The translations under genes were made by a program, and so were the position numbers. This document shows positions 24,468-31,103 of a DNA stretch of 37,016 nucleotides, piece by piece (positions within the stretch are counted from its first letter, which is position 1; each line of letters starts with the position of its first letter). This DNA is from a virus: positions 1-37,016 of IMG/VR virus record IMGVR_UViG_3300030419_000725. One strand, 5' to 3'. The notes under the pieces are model-generated. The model was not told the origin of the DNA, made no database searches, and worked only from the letters and a program-made list of their open reading frames with translations.

Positions 24468-27400
24468 TATCTAATACTCTTCATTCTATAAACAATACTA
24501 ATATCATTAATTTCAAATGTAGCAGGAACAGAACTTGTCCCTCCTTCTCTATCTATACTTATAGTAAATCCAGTATCTCCATCAGATGCATTTGTCCTGC
24601 TAGCGGAAGCAGCGTCTGTTATAATTACAGTATCTCCTTCTACTCTTGTTGTAAAATTAGCATGGTCCCCAACAGCTTCAGCTACAGCTATTGCAACAGA
24701 TTCAGCGCTATCGTTAGTTTCAATTTCAGTTACTTCAATAGCCTGTGCATAACTACCACTTCCGCTTGGGGCTGATGTTCCACTATTATCAACATCTATC
24801 CAAACTCCAGTTTTACCACCAGCTCCATATATATCAAAATACTTTCCATCTAAACTATCTGAAGAATCAGCTACGCATTTTACTCGAGTAACTTCCGCCC
24901 CGGTACCAGTAGCTGAGAATTTTAATGCAAAAGAATATATATTATTAGCTTCTGAAGAAGTATTTGGCTTTAAAGTTGCTTGAACCCATTCCCCACTGCC
25001 AGCATTATCTAATACATTACTTGTAAAATTAGTACCATTTTGAAAAACTTTATCAAAAGTAGTTGTCCCATTTGTGTCATATTTAACTTGAACATTTGTA
25101 GTTGCTCCTGTTTTATATGTAACATATACTTTATAAATCTTTTTCCTTACTCCCGGTTCGCCAAAATCAATATCTTTTGTTTGATATACAAACCCAGAGC
25201 TTGCAGCTGCATCTGGATTCCAAGTCATAACATCAGAATCAGTATTACTTAAATACACTAAATCTTGATTTCCGTCTAATGCGAAATTAGTCATATTTGT
25301 ATTAATAGTTATTTTAGAAGAACCTTTCATCCAAGCTCTTAATACAAAATCATATATAAAAACATCTTTATTCTCATTATTAATTAATAATTGTCTTTTC
25401 TTAGGAATGTATCCTATATGAGCAGAAGACATATCAGTATCATCTGTACCATCTTTTATGAATGTTCCCCAATCAGATTCACTTATCAACCTGATTCCGC
25501 TTTTTTCTAAAAGATTAGTTACTTGCCTCCCATCATAAAAATAAACACCAAATGAATTGAACCAAGCAATTCCATAATCAGTTTTAGTAACATGGTAATC
25601 AAATGCACATCCTTTATTTTCATGTGTATCTTCAAGAAAATCTACAGTTTCAGATACATTTATTACATACATTGTTTTTTCTTTAAATTGTAAAATTCTA
25701 TCTGCAAATGCTTCTAATTTTACTATACTTTCACCATCATTTATTGTTACATCAACACTTCCCATTTTATCTGGAAAAATATCAAATTTATTAATTTGAC
25801 TTTTTAACATTCTATCTGGAAAATTCTCACCAGTAGAACCAGATGGTTGTCTGATGTTACCAATATAAGTTCTACGACCATGCACAACAGCTGTTTTAAA
25901 TTTAGCATCAATAGATTTAGTTACACCACCATACCCATTTATAGTTTTAAAAGTATCTATTGTATTAGCAGAGTCAGGTGTAATACCTTTTACAATAACA
26001 CATGTTTTATAAAAAGCGTCCCCGCCAGGAGAGCCATCCCCAGTTACATTTGCCATAGAATAAGACATTGTATCCCCCTCTGGAAACCACTTAAATCCTT
26101 TATCGACAAAATCCAATTCACCTATTAAATAAAAATTATCATTTTCTTGTAATTTATAATATAATCTAGAACCAGTAATTCTTTTACTAATTGTATAGGC
26201 AGGAGTTCCAGCGTTATTAAAAGGATTAATATAGCTATCAAAATTTAAAAGGACTGAATCTCCTACAATATTTAATTTATTTACATTTCCAGAACCAGTG
26301 TCTGTAAATAAAAATGGTAAAGATTCTTGTTTTTCATCATCGTATAAATAACTGTGATAAAAAGAATAAAGGCCCGGTGGGTAGCCAGTTAAAGGAACAT
26401 TTCTAGCAGTAACTGGGCCACTTAACCAAAAAGTGCTTCTAACTGTTGATGCTGAGCTTTTTGCATAAAAATACCATCTTAATAAATCATCTCCCAGAGT
26501 ATAATCCCCAGCAACCATGCCTGAAGCTGAGCAAACTAACAAATTCCAACAATCAGGCTCTATCTCATCTTTATTCCACCTAAAACTAGCTTGACCTCCA
26601 GTCCCGTCATCTGCAGTGTTGTGATTAATAATAACTTCTCTAAGATTTGCATACTCAGCAGATACTATATAAAAACCAATAATAAAAACATTTTCATCAT
26701 CTATAGTATATTCTTGTCCATTATCTACTATTACAGCAGCTGCCGCATTGCCACCTGGAGCATCCGCCTTAACATTATTATCTGCTATAAAAGGATAATA
26801 AGTTGCATCATCAGATAAAGTATGACTTGTCGTTGTAGTCCAAACATCGTAAGTATTGGCAAGTAGTTCTGTATATTGTAAACCAACTCTTAAATTAACA
26901 CTCGCTATATCAGCCACATCTTCACCACTGACATCAGCTACATTACCTATATATTCTGAACTAGAAGAATTAACTCCATTACTATCAGAACCGGGAAATG
27001 GAGTAGATATTAAACAATTTCCTACAATTGGAGATTCTATTGGTTGATTTTCAGCAACCCACCCAACAGTGTCAGACGATGCTCCCTCAGAATCAGCCAA
27101 TAACCCATCAAATCTTGGCGTTTTTATATATCCGAACCATTTATTTTTAATTGCATTATCAAATTCACCATCCCCTACTCTTAAATTACCATCACCAACA
27201 TAAAAAACTGGTAAATCGCTATCAAATGTACCTGCCGTGATTTGATTAGTGTCCCAACCGTCACTATCCTTTATATCGATACCACTTTGATTATCATCGT
27301 AAGCGACAAGGAATGTTTCATTACCGTCACTTCCATCTAATTTCTTATCGCTATCCATAACAAACAATCCTCGATTTGGAAGTATTTGCAGTGTATTACT

Positions 27401-27565
27401 TGCAGATGCGTCTGTAGAAACGGAACCTAAAGTCTTTATTCTACCAACAGAATCTATACTAGCATCTACTAAAGAAGGTGATTCTATATCTTGTATATCT
27501 CTGGGGTCAGTATCAGAACTAATGCCTCCATGATAACCTTGAATTTTATATGTTCTCTTAGGCAT
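24467..27565 (-). CDS. Large tail protein, candidate tail nozzle, 1032 aa
   Basis: A beta-rich protein. The N-terminus MPKRTYKIQGYHGGISSDTD and the central repeats (RILQFKEKTMYVINVSE; GIAWFNSFGVYFYDG; KDVFIYDFVLRAWMKG) look like propeller blades, as in podovirus nozzle proteins (T7 gp12, P22 gp10 class). Residues about 905-1000 contain a separate domain (KTGVWIDVDNSGTSAP; SVAIAVAEAVGDHANF; DTVIITD) that recurs in unrelated phage structural proteins. I infer a tail-tip component; a minor tail or baseplate protein is the alternative. The start overlaps the preceding gene by 8 bases; the stop overlaps the fibre gene (TAATG). Confidence 0.55.
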   Translation of the reverse strand: MPKRTYKIQGYHGGISSDTDPRDIQDIESPSLVDASIDSVGRIKTLGSVSTDASASNTLQILPNRGLFVMDSDKKLDGSDGNETFLVAYDDNQSGIDIKDSDGWDTNQITAGTFDSDLPVFYVGDGNLRVGDGEFDNAIKNKWFGYIKTPRFDGLLADSEGASSDTVGWVAENQPIESPIVGNCLISTPFPGSDSNGVNSSSSEYIGNVADVSGEDVADIASVNLRVGLQYTELLANTYDVWTTTTSHTLSDDATYYPFIADNNVKADAPGGNAAAAVIVDNGQEYTIDDENVFIIGFYIVSAEYANLREVIINHNTADDGTGGQASFRWNKDEIEPDCWNLLVCSASGMVAGDYTLGDDLLRWYFYAKSSASTVRSTFWLSGPVTARNVPLTGYPPGLYSFYHSYLYDDEKQESLPFLFTDTGSGNVNKLNIVGDSVLLNFDSYINPFNNAGTPAYTISKRITGSRLYYKLQENDNFYLIGELDFVDKGFKWFPEGDTMSYSMANVTGDGSPGGDAFYKTCVIVKGITPDSANTIDTFKTINGYGGVTKSIDAKFKTAVVHGRRTYIGNIRQPSGSTGENFPDRMLKSQINKFDIFPDKMGSVDVTINDGESIVKLEAFADRILQFKEKTMYVINVSETVDFLEDTHENKGCAFDYHVTKTDYGIAWFNSFGVYFYDGRQVTNLLEKSGIRLISESDWGTFIKDGTDDTDMSSAHIGYIPKKRQLLINNENKDVFIYDFVLRAWMKGSSKITINTNMTNFALDGNQDLVYLSNTDSDVMTWNPDAAASSGFVYQTKDIDFGEPGVRKKIYKVYVTYKTGATTNVQVKYDTNGTTTFDKVFQNGTNFTSNVLDNAGSGEWVQATLKPNTSSEANNIYSFALKFSATGTGAEVTRVKCVADSSDSLDGKYFDIYGAGGKTGVWIDVDNSGTSAPSGSGSYAQAIEVTEIETNDSAESVAIAVAEAVGDHANFTTRVEGDTVIITDAASASRTNASDGDTGFTISIDREGGTSSVPATFEINDISIVYRMKSIR

Positions 27566-27803
27566 TTCCTTCTTCGTATTCCATATCTTCTATAATAAGA
27601 TTTTGAGCATGTTCTGGTAATTCACAAACAGAACAATCATCTTCTGTAAAATCATATTCAGAATTTTCATCGTGGTCAAATACGTCTATGCGCAATCCAC
27701 CTTCAGTGCCTTGAATTTTCCCACCGTTTCTTACTCGTAGCTTTTGGTCAATGGATTCCTGTAAGGAATCATTCTGTTCAATATATCTTGGCGCTTTTTG
27801 CAT
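27558..27803 (-). CDS. Small acidic protein, 81 aa
   Basis: ATG at 27803 is chosen because AAAGGAGTGTGGAGG precedes it; GTG at 27812 would lie within that ribosome binding site. The C-terminal half is very acidic (DVFDHDENSEYDFTEDD) and has a CSVC pair. The first 73 bases overlap the CGGC protein gene in a different frame, and the last 8 bases overlap the 1032-aa gene. Function unknown; small acidic proteins at this place can be tail chaperones, which is a guess. Confidence 0.55.
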   Translation of the reverse strand: MQKAPRYIEQNDSLQESIDQKLRVRNGGKIQGTEGGLRIDVFDHDENSEYDFTEDDCSVCELPEHAQNLIIEDMEYEEGNA

Positions 27804-27907
27804 CCTCCACACTCCTTTATTTTGCCACGAGTGACAGTTTTAATTACTCGGCTAACTGTGTCTCCTAAACCTTTATCATGCCCAAATAAATCAACTCTCT
27901 TAGACAT
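27731..27907 (-). CDS. Small CGGCKKR-motif phage protein, 58 aa
   Basis: Starts in a TAATG junction with the upstream gene. It contains GKIKECGGCKKRQDILNRMIP, matching the 'CxGCKKRxxxLNxxxP' motif I know from many short phage proteins of unknown function, often encoded near tail or lysis genes. The motif, the start junction and conserved layout make this a real gene despite its length. Its 3' 73 bases are shared out of frame with the 81-aa gene. The two cysteines may bind a metal. Confidence 0.7.
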   Translation of the reverse strand: MSKRVDLFGHDKGLGDTVSRVIKTVTRGKIKECGGCKKRQDILNRMIPYRNPLTKSYE

Positions 27908-28146
27908 TAGTAAGGCTTAGGTGGGGTTCGCCTAACTCCTTTTTTTAATTTTTTCCCCTTTCCTCTGATTGGGCTTGTGACTCCCCCATGAGCACTAGCT
28001 AATCCTTTTCTAGTTCTTGATAATTCTTCTTTAGGGGAAGTCCCAGCTTTTTGAGTTTCAGCAGGTTTTTTGTAGTCAATACAAGCAGTTACACTTGAAT
28101 ATCCTAATTTCTTCCATTCTTTTGCGCATGTTTTTTTATCTGGCAT
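27907..28146 (-). CDS. Small basic protein, 79 aa
   Basis: TAATG junctions at both ends. The N-terminus DKKTCAKEWKKLGYSSVTAC has two cysteines; the C-terminus is a Lys/Arg/Pro/Gly tail (GKGKKLKKGVRRTPPKPY). The basic, disordered tail suggests nucleic-acid or capsid-interior contact, but this is charge-based inference only. The next upstream gene (90 aa) has a similar basic Cys-containing composition, and the two may be related. Confidence 0.6.
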   Translation of the reverse strand: MPDKKTCAKEWKKLGYSSVTACIDYKKPAETQKAGTSPKEELSRTRKGLASAHGGVTSPIRGKGKKLKKGVRRTPPKPY

Positions 28147-28418
28147 TATTTATCTCCTTTGTAAAATGGAGCTCCACCTTTAGTAAATTTGTATCCATGT
28201 TGTTTTGTTGTTTTAGTTCTTATTGAATACATAACCTTACATTGTCTTCTTTGCCCATCTGTTTTTGCTTTTTTCATACATTCAATCAATCTATTAGATG
28301 CACTTTTTTTACTTGGTTTAGCCATATTATATTTCCTTCTGCCTCCACCTGTTTTTAATTGACTACCTTTGCCTGTGTCAGGTGAAGATACATCAGACAT
28401 TCCTATTACATCAGCCAT
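28146..28418 (-). CDS. Small basic protein, 90 aa
   Basis: TAATG junctions at both ends. Residues 15-30 are Gly/Lys/Arg-rich (GKGSQLKTGGGRRKYNMAKP) and the rest is basic with CMKKAKTDGQRRQCKVMYS. An internal ATG (MAKPSKK) with AAGGAAATAT just upstream could make a shorter product. No family recognised. Positive charge throughout suggests DNA or capsid contact. Confidence 0.6.
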   Translation of the reverse strand: MADVIGMSDVSSPDTGKGSQLKTGGGRRKYNMAKPSKKSASNRLIECMKKAKTDGQRRQCKVMYSIRTKTTKQHGYKFTKGGAPFYKGDK

Positions 28419-28564
28419 TATAATCCCATTCTACTCATTACTTTGTCTATTTTTTCTTTTAATGACTCTACTTCTTCTAATAGATAAATAATAGATTCTT
28501 GGCATTCAACTAATTCTTTAGAAACTTTAGGAGCTTTTTTAACTACTTTTTTAGCCTCAGGCAT
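28418..28564 (-). CDS. Small coiled-coil protein, 48 aa
   Basis: TAATG junctions at both ends. The N-terminus is Lys-rich (MPEAKKVVKKAPKVSKEL), followed by a heptad-like helix (IIYLLEEVESLKEKIDKVMS) that fits a short coiled coil. No membrane segment. It fills a stretch of about 470 bases that would otherwise look empty. The function is unknown; the stop-start overlaps on both sides are the main evidence. Confidence 0.6.
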   Translation of the reverse strand: MPEAKKVVKKAPKVSKELVECQESIIYLLEEVESLKEKIDKVMSRMGL

Positions 28565-28740
28565 TATATACCCAATTTTTTCAAGAGAACACCTTTAATA
28601 ATTTTCCAAAGAGCCTCAAGAATAGCTTTTTCTGTTTTTTCACTTATGATTGGAATATCAACGGCTTTATTAATTTCGTCAATAATCTCATCTTTTGTTG
28701 AGTCAGCTAATAACTCATCTGCTATCATTTTCATTAACAT
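28564..28740 (-). CDS. Small helical protein, 58 aa
   Basis: ATG preceded by AAAGGAAAAATAAT. Acidic first half (MIADELLADSTKDEIIDEIN), then KAILEALWKIIKGVLLKKLG, an amphipathic helix that could touch a membrane. The stop overlaps the next ATG (TAATG). Position beside small membrane proteins would fit a part in lysis or envelope contact, but nothing proves it. Confidence 0.55.
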   Translation of the reverse strand: MLMKMIADELLADSTKDEIIDEINKAVDIPIISEKTEKAILEALWKIIKGVLLKKLGI

Positions 28741-28741
28741 A

Positions 28742-28888
28742 TTATTTTTCCTTTATTTTTGTTGTTTTTAAATATAAATAATAAATTTGCATTACAAACA
28801 TAATACACATTAAAAGACCTGATATAAGGTCTGTCCAATATACCATTCCGAGTCCTGTGCTTATTCCTGTTACTTTTAAACTATCCAT
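28742..28888 (-). CDS. Small membrane protein, 48 aa
   Basis: Starts in a TAATG junction. One clear membrane segment at residues 17-40 (YWTDLISGLLMCIMFVMQIY and onward), followed by a short Lys-rich tail (KTTKIKEK) likely to stay in the cytoplasm. Its size and charge pattern are compatible with a small holin, but no endolysin is visible in the window to pair with it. Coding evidence is the overlap with the upstream stop and the composition. Confidence 0.6.
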   Translation of the reverse strand: MDSLKVTGISTGLGMVYWTDLISGLLMCIMFVMQIYYLYLKTTKIKEK

Positions 28889-29127
28889 TAATTTACACTC
28901 TGTGATTGTTTCACAGCTCCTTGACCGGGATTAAACCAACTTACAGTTTGAGATTCTTGTTGTTGGTTAATCATCATTTTAGAATATAATAAATCCAAAT
29001 GCCTTACTAACATTCCCATTTCTGGCATATGTAAAACTAAATTAATTTGAGCTTGTTTAGGTTCTTCTTTTTTCTCAACAGGCTTTTGTTTGTATTGATT
29101 GTTATATATATCTGCTAAACTACTCAT
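28888..29127 (-). CDS. Hypothetical protein, 79 aa
   Basis: Begins in an ATGA overlap with the membrane protein upstream. Residues 10-28 are Lys/Glu/Pro-rich, then INLVLHMPEMGMLVRHLDLL, a hydrophobic helix too polar for a membrane anchor, then a Gln-rich tail. No family recognised. Its stop takes part in a TAATG junction. Confidence 0.6.
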   Translation of the reverse strand: MSSLADIYNNQYKQKPVEKKEEPKQAQINLVLHMPEMGMLVRHLDLLYSKMMINQQQESQTVSWFNPGQGAVKQSQSVN

Positions 29128-29402
29128 TTTCTTAACCTATCTAATTCCTTTTCCAAATAATCAATTCTTTGATTCTGTTTAATATCAGCTGGAATCTCTG
29201 CATTTTGATTTGCTTTAGCATCTTCTTCCATTCTACCAATATGTTCTTCATTGATGCTTACTTGATATTCCAAAAAAGATATTCGTGAATTTAACTCACC
29301 GTAACCCCAAACCATAGCACCAATTAATGCTATCGCTTGAAATAACATTGGCAATGAAATATTAAGACTGCTTGAATCTGATATAGGTTTAGTGTCTGCC
29401 AT
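29124..29402 (-). CDS. Single-pass membrane protein with coiled coil, 92 aa
   Basis: Membrane segment at residues 17-35 (PMLFQAIALIGAMVWGYGEL), then a charged coiled coil to the C-terminus (RISFLEYQV; RIDYLEKELDRLRK). The motif VWGYGELNSRI also appears, slightly changed, in the 108-aa protein two genes upstream (VYGYWQIETRI), so the two look like paralogues. It starts inside the last 14 bases of the 105-aa gene and ends with ATGA. Possible holin, spanin-like or virion-membrane protein; no firm choice from sequence. Confidence 0.65.
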   Translation of the reverse strand: MADTKPISDSSSLNISLPMLFQAIALIGAMVWGYGELNSRISFLEYQVSINEEHIGRMEEDAKANQNAEIPADIKQNQRIDYLEKELDRLRK

Positions 29403-29706
29403 TTATTCTGCTCATTGAACCTTTTAATTCAGATACTTGATTATCTAAATCATTAATTTCTTTTGTAATAGCATCAAACTTTCTATCTAGTTTATCATCG
29501 CTAGTGTTCCATCTACCTATTAACTTAATAATCATTCCTTCCATGTTCTCTAAAGTTTCACTTTGTCCTTTGTTTTCAATTTTTAGATTTTCTAAGGCTT
29601 CTTGTTGCGCTTCGCTTTTTTTTGATAATGACATAACTAAATAAACAAACATAACACCAACTACGCCTATCATTCCCGCTTCGCCATATACTGCCATAAA
29701 ATCCAT
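29389..29706 (-). CDS. Single-pass membrane protein with long coiled coil, 105 aa
   Basis: N-terminal membrane segment at residues 10-28 (AGMIGVVGVMFVYLVMSLS), then about 75 residues of coiled coil (QQEALENLKIENKGQSETLE; KEINDLDNQVSELKGSM). The N-terminus is short, so the coil is probably cytoplasmic or periplasmic as a whole. It starts in a TAATG junction. It shares architecture with its two neighbours but not the GYxxxxxRI motif. Lysis or envelope function is a guess from position. Confidence 0.65.
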   Translation of the reverse strand: MDFMAVYGEAGMIGVVGVMFVYLVMSLSKKSEAQQEALENLKIENKGQSETLENMEGMIIKLIGRWNTSDDKLDRKFDAITKEINDLDNQVSELKGSMSRINGRH

Positions 29707-30032
29707 TATTTTTTACCTCTTTTATTTTTACCCCAACTTAGAGGATTAATATTAAATTCTTTTTCATAAAACGCTACTTTTTCTGCTAAAGCGTCTCTTT
29801 GTGCTTTTTCTTCCAAGACATGTCTATCAAGTAAACTCCTAATCTGTTCATCTGCTGTAAATAAATTTTCTTCAAGTTTTCTAATTCTTGTTTCAATTTG
29901 CCAATAACCATAGACCAAAGCTGCGACAAGAACACATCCTTGAGCAAGCCATTTAAGGTTAATGCTAACAATGGCGTTATCGTCAAGAACAGTAGCCCTG
30001 TAACTTCTAGCGGTATCTGGCTTTCCATTCAT
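29706..30032 (-). CDS. Single-pass membrane protein with coiled coil, 108 aa
   Basis: A polar N-terminus of about 28 residues, a membrane segment at residues 28-45 (WLAQGCVLVAALVYGYW), then a coiled coil (IETRIRKLEENLFTADEQIR) and a basic C-terminal end (WGKNKRGKK). Start is in an ATGA overlap, stop in a TAATG junction. The VYGYWQIETRI motif right after the membrane segment is shared with the 92-aa protein. An inner-membrane spanin is one reading, with the adjacent secreted 77-aa protein as partner, but this is speculative. Confidence 0.65.
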   Translation of the reverse strand: MNGKPDTARSYRATVLDDNAIVSINLKWLAQGCVLVAALVYGYWQIETRIRKLEENLFTADEQIRSLLDRHVLEEKAQRDALAEKVAFYEKEFNINPLSWGKNKRGKK

Positions 30033-30262
30033 TGAATCCTAACGTCTTCCCATTGTCCATGTAAAAAACACCAATTATCACCGTGCCTAACTTTATCAGC
30101 ATACCAATGATTAGTTGAATCATGGGCAACAATTTCTATGTAAACAGTATTTTCTGTAGTATCAGATGGCGTTAATTCATGCCCAACGACACTCCAACCT
30201 GGACTGCAATTAATATTGACAATTATATTTAACAGTAAGATTATTACTTGTATTAGTTTCAT
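30029..30262 (-). CDS. Small secreted or lipoprotein-like protein, 77 aa
   Basis: The N-terminus MKLIQVIILLLNIIVNINC is a signal-peptide-like hydrophobic stretch ending at a cysteine at residue 19; the lipobox is not canonical (NINC). The mature part is short and beta-rich with Trp, His and a second Cys (HGDNWCFLHGQWEDVRI). Its first 53 bases overlap the preceding 50-aa gene in another frame. No clear ribosome binding site, so translation may depend on coupling. An outer-membrane spanin role beside the bitopic proteins is possible but unproved. Confidence 0.55.
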   Translation of the reverse strand: MKLIQVIILLLNIIVNINCSPGWSVVGHELTPSDTTENTVYIEIVAHDSTNHWYADKVRHGDNWCFLHGQWEDVRIQ

Positions 30263-30362
30263 ATTTAGTATTGTTTTTAATTATAATATATTTACGAACT
30301 TTTCCTCCTAAGTCATAATCGTTTGGGTATTTTTTAACTAATTTTAAAATTTTTTTCTTCAT
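30210..30362 (-). CDS. Small basic protein, 50 aa
   Basis: ATG lies one base after the upstream stop (TAG-C-ATG). The sequence KLVKKYPNDYDLGGKVRKYI resembles a 'KKYPNDxxLGxxVRxxI' pattern I associate with short phage proteins; that is memory, not a search. The C-terminal 17 codons overlap the 77-aa gene out of frame and are low-complexity Asn/Thr. It explains the apparent 101-base gap at 30263-30363. Function unknown. Confidence 0.5.
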   Translation of the reverse strand: MKKKILKLVKKYPNDYDLGGKVRKYIIIKNNTKYETNTSNNLTVKYNCQY

Positions 30363-30363
30363 G

Positions 30364-30813
30364 CTAAACCTTTAAGTGCTTAGATACTTCTGTAGTACCA
30401 CTCATTTGTGGAACTATTCTTGATAATAATTCAGATTTAGTTTCACTAGAACCATAAGAGATTCCACGTTTATCATAAAAATCTTTTATTTCTGCTTTAG
30501 TATTTGAATCTGTAGGATAATCTGCTTGTGTAGTAGCTACTCCATTAATAACATGATGGTCTCCTATTATTAACCTACCATGTCCATCGCCATGTTTTTT
30601 AGCACATTCTGATACATAAAATTCTTCTGCAACTTTAAAACTATTACTTTTTTTAACTATTGTACCATCTACATCTACAAAATATGTGTAAGACGAAGGA
30701 TAAGTCAAGGTTTCCGTAGAACCATCTGCATAAGTTTTTGTGCGCTTTGCACCTGGAGTTGTATTTCTATGAATCCTAACTCGATGACCTTGACTACACC
30801 TTCTTACAATCAT
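30364..30813 (-). CDS. 149-aa protein with C-terminal HeH/SAP-like helices
   Basis: The N-terminal two thirds are beta-rich and basic (RCSQGHRVRIHRNTTPGAKR; TYADGSTETLTYPSS). A linker leads to residues 114-140 (TKAEIKDFYDKRGISYGSS, then SELLSRI), a short helix-extended loop-helix unit like HeH/LEM/SAP motifs found at the ends of phage head or tail proteins. Its start overlaps the upstream stop (ATGA). Likely a small virion protein; the exact role cannot be read. Confidence 0.6.
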   Translation of the reverse strand: MIVRRCSQGHRVRIHRNTTPGAKRTKTYADGSTETLTYPSSYTYFVDVDGTIVKKSNSFKVAEEFYVSECAKKHGDGHGRLIIGDHHVINGVATTQADYPTDSNTKAEIKDFYDKRGISYGSSETKSELLSRIVPQMSGTTEVSKHLKV

Positions 30814-31079
30814 GCTTCTGCTTCAGCCTCTTTAGGTTCTAAAGCCTTTTTAAGCTCTGCTAAACCTTTTTGAAACTTCTCTACAAACACTTTTTCACAC
30901 TCAACTAATTGTTGTCGCATGAAAGCATTCGTATTCAGCTTGTTTTGTACATCCCTTACATGGTCTTGGTATAATCCAACCTGACCTGCAAGTTCTTTTT
31001 GTGAATCAGTCATATCTTCAATGATGTATTCTTCTCCATCGAGATTCAAGACTGGCTTTTCTTTTTTGTCTTTAGCCAT
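30810..31079 (-). CDS. Helical hypothetical protein, 89 aa
   Basis: Preceded by CAAGGAGTCAAACA. The N-terminus contains KPVLNLDGEEYIIEDMTDSQ, then a helical region (QLVECEKVFVEKFQKGLAEL) and an Ala/Glu end. This 'L(D/N)GxEYxIedLtdeqk' opening occurs in short phage proteins of unknown function located after fibre genes. No membrane segment. Probably a virion-related or chaperone-like small protein. Confidence 0.65.
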   Translation of the reverse strand: MAKDKKEKPVLNLDGEEYIIEDMTDSQKELAGQVGLYQDHVRDVQNKLNTNAFMRQQLVECEKVFVEKFQKGLAELKKALEPKEAEAEA

Positions 31080-31103
31080 TGTTTGACTCCTTGTGTTAGT
31101 TAA

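Noticed and set aside
29786-30028. 80-codon frame on the - strand inside the 108-aa membrane protein gene
   Set aside because: It is nested out of frame in a gene with clear membrane and coiled-coil architecture and coupled junctions; no ribosome binding site supports it.
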